A stretch of DNA of 60,000 nt from the NCBI GenBank assembly GCA_964035545.1, contig OZ037768.1, positions 17,233,875 through 17,293,874 of the forward strand, in the 5' to 3' direction. Below the pieces are notes generated by a model. It was not told the DNA's origin. It saw only the letters and a program-made list of their open reading frames with translations, and searched no databases. Source of the stretch: Bugula neritina (lineage: Eukaryota; Bryozoa; Gymnolaemata; Cheilostomatida; Bugulidae). A program made the translations under genes and the position numbers. Below are positions 47,886 to 60,000 of the stretch, piece by piece; position 1 is the stretch's first letter, and each line of letters begins with the position of its first letter.

Positions 47886-50280
47886 TTATAATATATTATT
47901 CTGCATCATTATTTTGTTTCTGTATCTTGAAACAAACAACTATTAAGGATGTCGACTGCTGAGTTATTGTTTGATAGCAAATCTAAGATTGTTTAGATAA
48001 TATTATAAACATAATAAAGCATAATTTGCTGTTTTTTAACTTGCATTAAAAATAATTATATACCTTCATAGTACATGGCAAAAGTGCATAGTTTTGTAAG
48101 CATGAAGAAATAAAATGCTAGAAAACAATTTTATTGCTTTCAAAAATAAAGCTATCATTCCTTTTTATGGTTTGCTTAAAAAGAATGTTTTTAAAATTTT
48201 AACCATCGCTAAAGTTATATAGTACATAATCCACTATAAGTATGACCACAGTTTCGAGCGCATGATGAATCTGGAATTGCAATGTTTTATTGCCTATTGA
48301 ACAACTTTGAAAATGGAAAAAGTTATAGTAACTGTTATAACTTAATCTTAATTTCTCTTTGAGATTCTGGTATTACTTTGTAAAATATAAGGATTTTCAA
48401 TTGCGTATGTCTTTCTATAAAAACGTATGGAAAGATAACTTGCAAACTCAACCCTGAAAAAAGAGTGTTTTTTATTAGAGTTCTTTATCATTATATATTT
48501 TTGTTTGCCAATATGAGATGAAAATAATGCTCAGGGCTTACGATTTTTACCCCCTCAATACTTCATTTCTCTCTAAAGTTTATACTAGATGTCTGAGCTT
48601 TAAAGCAGTCTGGCTTTACCATTGAAATACAAGTTTAGTTGGAATTTTTCAATTCAAATTAGTATAAAGGATATTATCACTGCATGTCTGTTATAATTTC
48701 AACTATAGAGTTTATATCTTACTATACTTATTATGACTATAATTATCCTGCTTTCCTTGTTGCTTTATTTAAATCGATGAACACTGATCAATTTATATTA
48801 AAAGTCATTTGTCAAAGTGTGAATTATTAGGTTTCAGCAGCACTGCACCGGCCCCAGAATATGCAAATATAATTAGAAGCTTACTATATCATTTCCTTGC
48901 CATTAGTTAAAGTATTTTTTACAACACTGCTCAAATAACTCGATTTAAAAGTCGGACAGTTTGATTTGTTATGTTTTTAATTAGTCTGTGGATTTTATCT
49001 GTAGTTATCTAGCTTGTTTATATGACAATGAATTGTGCATGTTGGCTATATTATGTTTCAAGTGTCCTGAGTGGTTTTTAATTAGAAAATAATATCAATG
49101 TAATCTCTTAATACATTATTTTGGTTTTAATAATTACAGTACCAATTCATAACATGAAGCGAACTTATTTTGTATTGCCTTGGTTGATTGCTCGGAGATT
49201 ATGCAATAAAAAGTATATTCCACTAAGTCCATATTCTCCAGCAGCAACCTTTTTATATAGTTATATATGACAATAACAGTTTTATTTTCTCAACTAAGTC
49301 CCATTACCAGTTTGCTATTTTGTAACACATAGTTCTAGCCCACTGATTTAAAATATGAAGAACATCTTGCGCAATAGCTCAGTTGCACTTGGAGTTGCCT
49401 TTCTTATATTAGCAAACAACAGAAGTGTATAACTCTTACTGCATTTCAGGTGCGCTATGTTATTATAAATATAGCTAATTTATTTTAAAACCAATCCAAA
49501 AGTTGCAACATTCATGCGCTTAAAAAGTTAAACATGATGTTTCCTGATCTACTGCCCAACTAAATTTGCTCCAGGAAGAGTGGATGAGTCATAGCTTGTA
49601 ATTAGCTTACTTCCCTCTATGCAACCCTTGCCTACTTGTAGTATATCAGCTAATAGATGCAAGCCACGTGTTTACTGTTACTAACTATACCAAATATTGT
49701 GACAGACTATAATTTACTAAAGTATACCTACTGCTAACTTAAACCAGCAAACTAATGCTTTTAAACTATAATATATATACTAGCACAGGTTTGAAAATAT
49801 GAATTCTTTTGAGAAATAGTTAGTATGTTGTTAGGGTTTATTTAAAGAGTTTAGTTTGGTATGTTAATTGCACCATTACTACCTTTAGTAAAACAACCTG
49901 CCTCAATTCATTTTATCATCATCTCAAACATAAAGAGTGACAAATCCCCTAAGTGCATTTGTGTAGGGGTATCATAGTGCTATTTTATATTACTGAGTAG
50001 AATTGCTGACAAACTTGCTGACTGCCTTTTGCTGTTCATGTTGTGGAAAAGAAGGATTGCATGCACTATATAGTTACGCTTTTGAATTGATATTTATTGA
50101 TTTTATGAATATTTCAGAAGTTTCACAAAAATAAAATACATCTCAGAAAATATAGAACATATTGCTGATATAGAACGATAGTACATTTAACTCACACTGT
50201 GACAAAACATGGTTTAAAAAATATATGGATTTTAGATATCTGTGGGCTTAGAAGCCAGTCCTTTCAAAGCTTGTAGTCCT
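47886..50280. other. Intergenic, no gene seen
   Basis: 2.4 kb of AT-rich sequence without family-like ORFs or identified elements. Confidence 0.45.
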
Positions 50281-50499
50281 GTGCTGTATTAGTACCAGAA
50301 ATACCAATATATCCAACCCCAACGCAGTCCCTGAAGCAAGATTATAAAATAGAAGGATTACACCACAAAAATGCTATTACAATTGATTCAATAGTTTAGC
50401 TTGTAAATGCATCTGTTTTTATATTCCCCATTATTACGAAATTATTTATCGAACTATAAACATCAAAATTACAACTTTTTGACAGGTGTTTTCTTGTTT

Positions 50500-51007
50500 T
50501 TAAATTTGAATTTTGATACCATTGCTTACCACAACAACACAAGCAGCAATGAAGATAGCTGTTCCAATGCCAAGGGTCCAGCCGGTCCAGCATTTAGCCT
50601 GGTACATTCTTTTTCTGTAGCTAACAGAGTTTCCTCTCTCTCCCTCATGTTTAGCTATCATAGCATGAACCAATCCAACTACTCCACATGGCAGACAGCA
50701 GAAGATGGTGGCCAGAATGCTCCACACATACCAACATGTGGTGCTTGATTGGTCAACCTGGAATATTCAAGGAGTAACAGAAAATAAACAACAAACATTT
50801 ATACATACATATAAATGAAAAGAGAGCTACAATACTTATCCCACCATAGCTGTTGAGTGTAATAATATGTGTATAATGTTATACCTGAGTAACAGGCATC
50901 ATAACAGCAGTGTGCTGTTGGTAAACGGGTGGAAGTGTGCCTTGTGGGCTGGAAAAGTATGCTTCTTGCTCCTTAGTCATCTCTGGTGCCACTCCGTTTG
51001 TTGTCAT
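50500..51007 (-). CDS. CD225/dispanin-type two-TM protein A
   Basis: Exon 1 is 51007-50885 (41 aa, Pro/Gln-rich: GTLPPVYQQHTAVMMPVTQ). Exon 2 starts at 50757. It encodes the CD225 pattern IFCCLPCGVVGLVHAMIAKH...YRKRMYQAKCWTGW (first membrane segment, conserved cytoplasmic loop) and a second membrane segment. Dispanins are small membrane proteins; some family members (IFITM) restrict virus entry and others act in vesicle or receptor traffic, and nothing here tells which. The 3' end is unsure: reading through exon 2 stops at 50500 after VVVVSNGIKIQI, but a donor at 50530 (GTG|GTAAGC) matches the exon 2 end of the paralogue at 58 kb. A candidate exon 3, 50330-50289, would then add 13 residues. 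Close paralogue of the plus-strand gene at 57109. Confidence 0.8.
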
Positions 51008-51009
51008 GA

Positions 51010-51814
51010 TTTCTTCAAACAAAGAATATATGAAAATATTTTAAATAAACATCAGTATTATACTATATTAATGGCACAACAAGCATGTAATTAAAAGAAA
51101 ATGCAGTTGAGTTTAAAATGGCAAACCTACCTACTGCTGCAGGCAAAAGCACGTCAGGACAATATGAAGTTAGAAATGAATATGATAGCTCCACAACTAA
51201 TCGATAAAAATACAGGTCAGTCACGTGACGAATAACCAATTAGAAACCTTGACAATTAATGCATGATTAACCATATCAGTTTACAAGAGATGCATTGTGC
51301 CTTGTGCTTTGGGAGGCAAGTGAATGCATCATTTATTTGGTTTATTTATTTAGCTTTTCTCACATGATGCAAAAATCAATATTCTATGGTTTGATTATAT
51401 TGTATTCATTATATAATCGGAATAGGCTATATATAGGTCTGCTTGACCTATATAATTGTTTTGCTAGTTCAGCTAAACTAAGCAGCTCAATTGATCCGTT
51501 TAAATTCGCCATTAGTTAATGAGTATTATAAGCCATAAGATGTACGGAGCATGAATACCTATAGCATGCACGTCATATATGATGATTCACACAAGCATGC
51601 AGGGTACATATCATTATTATGTTAGTAATTGCGCAAGAACTAGTAAGTTCACATGCAGATAGTAAAGTTTTAATAGCTGCACATGTAATAGTGCAGCTGT
51701 TCTTTGGTAGGCTAGTAGTATATTATTAGTAGGAACGAAAAAGTAAAGCAACCTGTTACATCAAATTCCAATAACTTAAGCTCCTGAAACATGTCCACAT
51801 TGCAAATAGCACTA
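51010..51814. other. Upstream of CD225 gene A, no other gene seen
   Basis: Likely promoter and 5' UTR region. ORFs such as 51295-51519 have no family features. Confidence 0.4.
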
Positions 51815-51950
51815 TAGGTGCAGAAGTGGAGAAATTTGAATAGCCTGGATTCTTTAACTTTATAGATGAGCATTTTGGGACATGAGCTAAAACTCCCCCT
51901 AGAACATGGTACATTTCTAACCTAGAACACAGGATATTTCTCTATTTTTT
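51815..51950. mobile_element. TAGGTGCAGTAAT-family MITE, copy f
   Basis: Begins TAGGTGCAGAAGTGGAGAAA, shares CTAGAACACAGGA with the complement of the family body (TCCTGTGTTCTAG), and ends in a run near AGAAATATCC on the complement. Partly degraded. Confidence 0.6.
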
Positions 51951-52373
51951 TGTTATTGAACTGTCCACCAATTGACAGTTTTGAAAAGTGCCTCATTAAT
52001 TTTAATATTATTTTATAGTTTGTGCATTTTGTTTCCCTATTCGTAGAACAATAATTCACAGATATTTAACCAACTGTATTTGTAATTACAAATTTGATAA
52101 AGTTGCACTAATAGTTATAAAAACAATAATAGATAACATAATCTAGCTAAATTTAGTGTTGTCATTAAGCTCACTTAAATATAATGGCTGTTATTGTAAT
52201 CACAAACAAGATAACTGTGTTTTATATGTAATGATAACTAAATAAAAATTGCAAAAATCAGCCTCACTAGTTACTACTTTATACAGTGAATTAGTAATGA
52301 ACTTATTGCAACATGTTGCAACATATTGTTATTGCAACTTATTACACAACAGAAAAAAATGGTTGAATTAAAC

Positions 52374-52712
52374 CCAGGGTGTTCAACACTTTCACTGAAA
52401 GGGAATATTTCGGTAGCTATAAAGGCCACTTTGTAAAATTTCGTTTGAGTTGGGGGCCACGGCATGAGTATTTTTCAAATTATTTTACCCCAAATTTCTA
52501 TGAATCATTGTGCAACAAAGTCCCAATAATTACTTCTTGCTGCCTGTTTTGTATATATATATAGCATGTATATATATAAGACATCTAAAATCTGGTTTTT
52601 CCACTCTAATTCATATATGTGTGCAAAATAACTTTATTTGTTATGCCTCTGAGGGCCACAATATAGGCTGGGGGCCTCATTCAGCCCTAGGGCCGCTTGT
52701 TGGACAGCCCTG
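52374..52712. mobile_element. hAT-like MITE, copy 2
   Basis: 339 bp. Left end CCAGGGTGTTCAAC; complemented right end CAGGGCTGTCCAAC. Flanks AATTAAAC (52366-52373) and ATTTAAAC (52713-52720) differ at one base, giving an aged 8-bp duplication. The complement of its right half matches the left half of 6392-6720 (for example TATATGAATTAGAGTG). Confidence 0.85.
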
Positions 52713-52889
52713 ATTTAAACTATAGAAAAGTATCAATAATTAGCCCTGTGGATGTTTTTGTTTTTTAGTTATCAATCGTTACTTGATTGACCCATAATAA
52801 ACACTGCTTCTATATCTTCAGACTGAGGTTTTCCACCTCTAACCTGAGGTTCTCATAATTAAAGAGTAGACAACTCTTAACCTATATTC

Positions 52890-54835
52890 ATTGATGTATC
52901 TTGTCTTGTCTTGTCTTGTCTTGATTTAGTTCCAAGACCCCAAATAGGGGAAAGGTGGAACTATCGGATGTTCAGGTCTTTTTTTATTAGTCTGCTAGTG
53001 TTTCTCCCGTGCGTAGTTCACGGGCTGTTCTAATGAGGAAGCTATGCAGGAACTTATTAGTATTACAGGATATTGAATTAAAAGAGTTACTGTCCCCAAT
53101 ATTGGTATTACGGAGAGATTTCATGGAGTTAAGAGTGTTAATTAGGTTAGGGAAGAATGCTTCATGCTGCAACACTTCGAAGAATAGCGTGAATCTGTGT
53201 TCTTGTCTGGATTTATTTTAAGTTTAACTCCGCCTTGGATTCGGTCACTGAGACATCCCAGCCTTTTAAGTTTTTTACAAAACGTACTGCCTTGTTTTGA
53301 ACTTTCTCTAGATTGTTGCTTAGCATGAGATGTGCAGGATCCCAAATTTCGCAGGCATACTCTAGAAGCGGTCTACACAGGGTAGTGTATGCTATGAGCT
53401 TAACTTTAACTGGAGCATCATAGAGTACATTTTTGATTAATCATTGCTTTATTGACTGCTGAGTTTATGTGATAATCCCACTTTAAATCATGTACCAAAT
53501 AGATTCCTAGGTATTTTACACAGCTACTTTGTACTAATTGTTCGTTGCTCAAATAATAAGTGTGCGTTATAGGTCTAGGGCTTTTATCAAACACAATGAT
53601 GTTGCTTTTTGTTGCATTGAATTTCATGGAATTCTTAATACTCCAGTTGTGTAGAGCGTTAAGGTCATTTTGCAAATTTTCCTTGTCTTCGTCTTTAGAT
53701 ATATGCGTATATAGTATAGTGTCATCTGGGAAGAGCCTTACAGTGCAGTATTTTACACATTTAGTGATGTCATTAATGAAAAGTGTGAAAAGTGCAGGCC
53801 CTAAAACGCTACCTTGAGGGACACCTGAAGTAACAGCTACAGCATCAGATTTGTGGCCTTTAATCACCACTCTCTGAAAACGACTGGTTAGAAACGAGGA
53901 TATCCATTTTACTAAAAGAGGATTTACTTTGTACTCAATAAGTTTCTGAATCAACAGATGATGGGGAACTAAATCAAAGGCCTTAGAGAAATCTAGCACT
54001 GCCGCATGTGTAGCCATTCCATTGTCCATATTACTCAATATGTCATGTGTTAGGCAGGCCAATTGAGTTGTGCAAGACAGGTGACTTCTAAAACCATGCT
54101 GGTTTATGGACAGGATCTCATTCAATTTGTTTTGCATAAGGTGAAGTATAATGTGCTCCATCATTTTACAGACTATTGATGTTAAGGATATTGGTCTATA
54201 GTTAGAGGGCAACTCACGATTTCCTTGTTTGAATATTGGTGTGACATGAGCCAGCTTCCACTCTGATGGAAGTGTACCTGTTGTTAATGTATAGTTGTAG
54301 ATGGAAGCTAATAGGGAAGAAATAATTTCAGGGGAGAGCAGTAGCTTTTGTTTGCTAATAGAGTCTGGCCCTGAAGCTTTACCATTTTTGAGAGACTTAA
54401 TCAATTTTAACACACCTTCAGAAGTTACTAATATGTTATCTGCATCAGTTGGAGCCGGAGCTTCTGGGAGCACACATGCTGGTGTAAAAACACTGTGAAA
54501 ATACAAGTTCAAAGTATTAGCAATGTCAAATAAATCATTAGAGCTGGTCTTTTCACTAATTTGAATGCTTGAAATACTGTTATTGTTGCCTTTAATTTCT
54601 TTAACATATCTGTAAAAAGGTTTCGAGTCTCCATTTGCCAATGGGTAGTATAACTTTTCACACATGAAGTCTTTTTTGAGTATTTTAAATAGTTTTTTGT
54701 TTTCACGCCTTAGTTTTTTGTATTTGTCAAATAAAACAGAATCACCTGTGAGCTTGTATCGTGAGTAAAGTTTTCTTTGCTTGTTGCAAGCTCTTTGAGC
54801 ATCTTTATTAAACCAAATATAATGTATATTTACAT
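52890..54835 (-). pseudogene. Degenerate, 5'-truncated LINE reverse transcriptase
   Basis: Minus strand. The main open segment (54665-53418) covers most of a non-LTR reverse transcriptase: LKNGKASGPDSI, WKLAHVTPIFKQG, NYRPISLTSIVCKMMEHII, LDFSKAFDLVPH, VPQGSVLGPALFTLFINDI, then the catalytic box and SCVKYLGIYL. The frame continues upstream to about 54835 (a basic linker seen before RT in such ORFs), where the endonuclease is missing. It shifts frame near 53430 into the C-terminal block (YACEIWDPAHL, VRFVKNLKGWD) and again near 53225. The catalytic box reads FPDD instead of FADD. The 3' end has an ACAAG-type tandem tail (52902-52923). It resembles jockey/CR1-group elements and is inactive. Confidence 0.9.
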
Positions 54836-56002
54836 TATATAGCGGAGACTGCTATTTACCACTTAGTACATATCTTGCAGTAATATTGGAAGGAAATGCT
54901 TACTAACTTCGAATTTTTCACATTTCATTAAACTAACTTTAGTGTTTATAGAACACATAGCTTTACACTCTTGACTTTTATGTAACTGATTATTTTATTG
55001 AGTTGGCCTAATAAGTTGTAAAAGACCTTTTTTCATCAATGCCTCCATTAGGTGGAAAAACACCATGTTGTGCGTGACTGTGTCAGCCATGTATTTGCAC
55101 TAGCAGCTCTATTCATTAGCTACGATGAATAGAATATAAAGCATTCATTATAGTCATAACAAAGGAGGGATAACTTTTTATTTGTTACGCCACTTGTAGT
55201 CATAACATGCTTCCATAATATTTTTCATATCAAATCGCACTCAGATGATTTTGTCGGGAATTGATGAATTATCAGGCCTGATTTCGAAATTATGCGGAAT
55301 GTAAGAGAATAACTTGAGTTCACATATTATGACTCATGGCTAACCTTTTTGTAGGTTTTGCTGTGCTTCATGTTAATTTTTTTCAATCCTATTATATTTA
55401 TTATGCAACTTCACCAGTTTTAAAGCTGTTTTAGTTGTTATGTTAAATTTGGGTATTCAATTTAGAGTGCTACTTGATTAATTTTAGAAAACTTCAACCA
55501 AGTGCTAGAATGCTGCCCTTTTTTTTGAGCTGCCAGAGCTGCACATATCTCACCCATGCAGATGATGGCACCAGCCTTGTAAACTAATACTTTTAGTCTA
55601 ATTATGTGCTATAGTTTGTGTTTGCCCGAGTTTCTCAATATTGGCTGTGAAACTCTTCTGCCAACTATTTAGTATCCGTACAATATGTTTGGTTTAAACA
55701 GTTTTTAGGATCAAATATCTGCATTTTTTTACTCTCCATTTTTAGGTTTGGTGTTTGACTTGAAAGTGTATTACTAGATAGCACTGCAGCTTTAAGTTGT
55801 CAACACTTCCCTTCAATCAGGGTGTTCCAGTACAAAATAAACTGCTATTTTTTATGAAAAACAATATTTTACGCAACAAATATCTGGTAGATACAATGCT
55901 AGTAATAAACTGTAAATTCAGGTTCTATAATGGTTTGGTATCAATCTTCAGCTTTGTAACCATGACTATAGCTTTTCTAGGGAGTTATTTTCAAAATTAC
56001 AA
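54836..56002. other. Intergenic, no gene seen
   Basis: AT-rich, no family-like ORF or clear element between the LINE and the duplicated block. Confidence 0.45.
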
Positions 56003-57068
56003 AAGATGCAGTGTCTATAATATGAGCAGCAAAACCTCAAGCGCATCTCCATAATGGTGTATGACAGTTGCTGGTAGTTTATTGTATCATTAGACACAGC
56101 CAAAGTATGTGAGGTGCTGCTATAAGTCATCAGGATACTCACTGAAATAAAAGCAGATATTCATACAAAATAGGTACACATACAGTACAACTGTACTTAC
56201 AAACAAGTCCAATGTATTCAAAGTTAACACGAGTTATGGTAATGATGACTATTTTTAATATAAAAGGCTTTACTAAATTTCCACCAGCTTAGAATTTAGA
56301 GCCTAGTTTTAAAGTAAAATCTAATATATTATTGTAGAGAAGCGTAACTGGGACTAATCTCTGTATAAGTCTTGTAGCGTCCTTTATTAATAACTTTAAA
56401 ATCAAATATAGTTACAATATGCATAGCTAATTAGTAAATACTGTAGTAGATATGGTAGTGCTGGTTATAATGGTTTGCACATGCAATACTATACATTAGC
56501 CTACAATAGTGGCAGCTTTCAGCCTGTATTGCAAAACAGCATCGTCTGCTGAATGCATCAGTTAAAATATTATTTATTATTATATATTAGGGCGTGATGC
56601 TATACCAACTCATGTGTACCAATTTAGGGATATTTTTTAGTTTTCAGGTAACTACTTCAGTTGTTTTTAATAGAAACGCATCATGGACTTTGAAAACAAG
56701 TGGAAGGAACGTCTTCCATCAGCTTAGAATTGATTGGTTGCTTGCGTACTTATTATTTCGACACAAATGTTTTCTACCGATACGCTCCAATTTATCCCAG
56801 GCTAACTGCATTACTAAAATACAACAACTTATGAACAGAAAGCTAAATTTTTTATTATAGTTTATTGTTTTTAAATTTATTTGTTTAATATAGTAGACTA
56901 GCATTGTTATTTATTTTGTAGTCATTGGTAAAGTGTTTAAATTAGAGAGTTGAGCGCAGTTTCAAGTTATTACTGTTGTATGCATGCTGTGACTCATTAC
57001 TTTCCTTAGTATTGAGCGCATAGATATAATAATATTATTATACGACTAAGGCAAGGAGCGCGTTGACA
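56003..57068. repeat. Left copy of a >1-kb direct duplication
   Basis: Starts AAGATGCAGTGTCTATAATA and matches 58953-60000 base for base apart from a few substitutions and small indels. It lies directly upstream of CD225 gene B and probably includes its promoter. A minor ORF (56594-56860) is present in both copies but is interrupted in the second. Confidence 0.95.
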
Positions 57069-57108
57069 TTAGCAGGCAGCTAGTAAAATTGAAGCTTCCC
57101 AACTAAAT

Positions 57109-58560
57109 ATGACGAAGACAAAGTTCCTCTCTGCCGAGTTAAAACCGGCTGAAACTTTATCAAGTAATCTACAATATACAGCTGTCAGAATAAATGATGG
57201 TGAAGAAACTCCTGCAAAAGTAGGTTCTTTATTCCATATTGATATTTCATTAGACTCAATAAAAGTGTGAAGCAATAGTAATTCAGAGTAGATTCCATGA
57301 TAGTTGTTAACTGTTGGCGATATCTTACATTTTTTTTTCAATAAATTTTTTGTTCTGCCAGACTAAAATATAGATACCAGTTTTGTTTTTTTTACAGCGT
57401 CCTAACATAATCAGTTTTAGCTTATATGACAGCTCTTGCACCTATATAACTATAAGTAGTTGTTCAACTCTGAAATATCATAAATTTTCTCAAACTCCTG
57501 AATACAAGCAAAGAATGGAATTTTATAATAATTATGGGCAAGAAAGTTGGGTTGAAGTATAATGGATTGAAGTCAAAAGTTTGCCCATCATGATAAAAAC
57601 ATATTTGTAGAAGATTTAAATAAACAGGCGTATAAATAGAAGGATGTTGAGGACAATAATTAAAGGAGAATAAGGAGAAATATATAAGTATAACAGAGTT
57701 TAGTTCTTAAGTCTCATGGTATTTTGTTGGTGCTTAGGTAACCCTATGCATGCAGGGGAAACATTTAATACAGTAATGCTACATATTTAAGTCTATGTTG
57801 GTTATGGCTAGATTTTTGTATATGTAGTGTTTATACCTATATTTATACTGTGGTCTTTTTAAAAATCCAAGTCATTTAGAGCTAGTAAAGTACCTTGTGG
57901 GATTGAGACTAATGCACAATTCAAAAACGTAAAAAATAAATTAAAACAGCAAGTTTACATGACAGGAAGTTGAAATATCATGAAGATTTAGTTGATCTGG
58001 TGTCAGAGTATGGACTTTCACAATATGATTATTTTATGTAGGTTGATACGTCAGCAGCTACTTGTTGGTACGTTTGGGGTGTCATCTCAACTATCTTCTG
58101 CTGTCTGCCATGTGGAGTGATTGGATTGGTCCATGCTATGATAGCTAAACATGAGGGAGAGAGAGGAAACTTTGCTGGTCACAGACAGAGACTCTACCAG
58201 GCTAAATGCTGGACCGGCTGGTCTATTGCGCTTGGACTGCTTGTACTGTTTGTACTAATTCCTACTGTAAGCTACTTCAGCATTTCCGTATAAGCATATT
58301 AAAAAAGCAGTTTCTCGTGTTATTTAATAATTGTTATTCTAATTGCTTGCCATTTCTTTCTTCCGGTAAGCGATGGTGATCAGCTTTCATCAACTTGTAC
58401 TATGTTTAATGCGATGAAAAGAGTTCTCATTTCTTGAAACTATATTTATTTGCAGATATTGTATGTCAACAGAGGATATTGTGGAACTGAGGACTACTAC
58501 TATGGTGAAAGGTATTATATTAATGCTAATGGAACTTATAATGGCACATCGACTCCGTAA
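57109..58560 (+). CDS. CD225/dispanin-type two-TM protein B
   Basis: Complete model, 146 aa: exons 57109-57219, 58042-58266 and 58456-58560, phase 0, GT-AG. The N-terminal cytoplasmic tail (MTKTKFLSAELKPAE...) is unlike that of gene A. The CD225 core is almost identical: CWYVWGVISTIFCCLPCGVI, then AMIAKHEGERGN, then QRLYQAKCWTGW, with the second membrane segment running to the exon 2 end. Exon 3 adds a short Tyr/Asn/Gly-rich tail (GYCGTEDYYYGE) with NGT sequons. It is expected at the plasma or endosomal membrane; its role is unknown. The repeat flanking both sides shows it belongs to a tandem duplication unit of about 2.95 kb. Confidence 0.9.
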
Positions 58561-58952
58561 TCCTTTATGAGAACTAAGATGATGTAATATTTTCTGCATT
58601 GTTGGGAAACATTTTAATGAACGCTAACTCATTATCCTGCAACTGTTTTATATAAATTTAAAAGATGTAACTTTTATATATTACTAATCCACTTTTATTA
58701 TTTGAAATGAAATCTACATAATAAACATTATTATTATTAATTTTACACTCTAATCATGTCATACTTTTGTATGACCTCATTGTATATTTTTCTTTATTTA
58801 TTTTGCAACATTCCTTTTTCTACTTATAGCTAGCAAATTATTGTAAACAATTTCCTTCTAAAAAAATTGAATAAAACACTTTTTACTCATAATACTGCTA
58901 ACTTTATATCCAGGCTGTTCTAGATTCTAGAGGATTATTAATAGAACCCTCT

Positions 58953-60000
58953 AAGATGCAGTGTCTATAATATGAGCAGCAAAACCTCAAGCGCATCTCC
59001 ATAATGGTGTATGACAGTTGCTGGTAGTTTATTGTATCATTAGACACAGCCAAAGTATGTGAGGTGCTGCTATAAGTCATCAAAATAAAAGCATATATTA
59101 GTACAAAATAGGTACACATACAGTACAACTGTACTTACAAACAAGTTCAATGTATTCAAAGATAACAGAATTATGGTAATGATGACTATTTTTAATATAA
59201 AAGGCTTTACTAAATTTCCAACAGCTTAGAATTTAGAGCCTAGTTTTAAAGTAAAATATAATATATTATTGTAGAGAAGCGTAACTGGGACTAATCTCTG
59301 TATAAGTCTTGTAGCGTCCTTTATTAATAACTTTAAAATCAAATATAGTTACAATATGCATAGCTAATTAGTAAATACTGTAGTAGATATGGTAGTGCTG
59401 GTTATAATGGTTTGCACATGCAATACTATACATTAGCCTACAATAGTGGCAGCTTTCAGCCTGTATTGCAAAACAGCATCGTCTGCTGAATGCATCAGTT
59501 AAAATATTATTTATTATTATATATTAGGGCGTGATGCTATACCAACTCATGTGTACCAGTTGGAGAACATTTTCTTAGTTTTCAGGTAACTACTTCAGTT
59601 GTTTTTAATAGAAACGCACCATGGACTTTGAAAACAAGTGGAAGGAACGTCTTCCATCAGCTCAATTGGTTGCTTGCGTACTTATTATTTCGACACAAAT
59701 GTTTTCTACCGATACGCTCCAATTTATCCCAGGCTAACTGCATTACTAAAATACAACAACTTATGAACAGAAAACTAAATTTTTTATTATAGTTTATTGT
59801 TTTTAAATTTATTTGTTTAATATAGTAGACTAGCATTGTTATTTATTTTGTAGTCATTGGTAAAGTGTTTAAATTAGAGAGTTGAGCGCAGTTTCAAGTT
59901 ATTACTGTTGTATGCATGCTGTGACTCATTGCTTTCCTTAGTATTGAGCGCATAGATATAATAATATTATTATACGACTAAGGCAAGGAGAGCGTTGACA
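58953..60000. repeat. Right copy of the direct duplication
   Basis: Repeats 56003-57068 at an offset of about 2950 bases at its start and 2932 at the window end. By that offset, the exon 1 start codon of a further CD225 copy would fall about 40 bases beyond the window. Confidence 0.95.

Noticed and set aside
53560-53817. Plus-strand ORFs within 53.0-54.5 kb
   Set aside because: Antisense shadows of the LINE reverse transcriptase.
55797-56054. 85-aa plus ORF
   Set aside because: No family features; it straddles the duplication boundary and is not preserved in the second copy.
56594-56860. 88-aa ORF in the duplicated block
   Set aside because: The second copy (about 59.53-59.80 kb) carries indels in it, so it is probably non-coding upstream sequence.

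Overview
This is an intron-rich, AT-rich animal nuclear genome window. GT-AG introns interrupt genes with metazoan domain architecture: Kv and two-pore potassium channels, animal-type urocanase, mitochondrial 2,4-dienoyl-CoA reductase, a Golgi carbohydrate sulfotransferase and CD225/dispanin proteins. Gene structure and repeat content suggest an invertebrate, probably a lophotrochozoan. The phylum cannot be fixed from the sequence alone.

Layout. 1-310 is a 12-bp minisatellite. 969-10.4 kb (minus strand) holds two tandem, divergent Kv channel genes; the left one (Kv-A) runs off the window edge and the right one (Kv-B) is complete (496 aa). 12.45-27.75 kb (minus) is a complete 15-exon urocanate hydratase gene (686 aa). 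Nested on the opposite strand in its intron 4 are two duplicated genes for small secreted cysteine-loop repeat proteins of a family I do not recognise (78 and 130 aa). 27.8-32.1 kb is repeat-rich and intergenic. 32.08-35.87 kb (plus) is DECR1 (324 aa, 8 exons), convergent with a sulfotransferase gene on minus (36.63-39.94 kb, 5 exons, 339 aa). Next on minus is a TREK/TALK-like K2P channel (40.5-45.3 kb, 5 exons, 321 aa). 45.3-50.3 kb holds MITEs and a LINE 3' end. A CD225 gene on minus (50.5-51.0 kb), a degenerate LINE (52.9-54.8 kb) and a CD225 gene on plus (57.1-58.56 kb) follow. The last 1 kb duplicates 56.0-57.07 kb, so another CD225 copy probably starts just outside the window.

The genes do not form one pathway. 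Three of the eight complete or partial larger genes are potassium channels. UROC1 (histidine catabolism) and DECR1 (beta-oxidation of unsaturated fatty acids) are housekeeping enzymes. The most unusual material is: (1) the nested secreted peptide family built from 90-nt symmetric exons; (2) the Kv pair, which keeps only two S4 charges and shows a T1 block homogenised between paralogues; (3) a tandem array of about 33 copies of a splice-donor sequence immediately after UROC1 exon 1; and (4) several small dispersed element families (a tRNA-derived SINE with 4 copies, a MITE with 6 copies, an hAT-like MITE with 2 copies).
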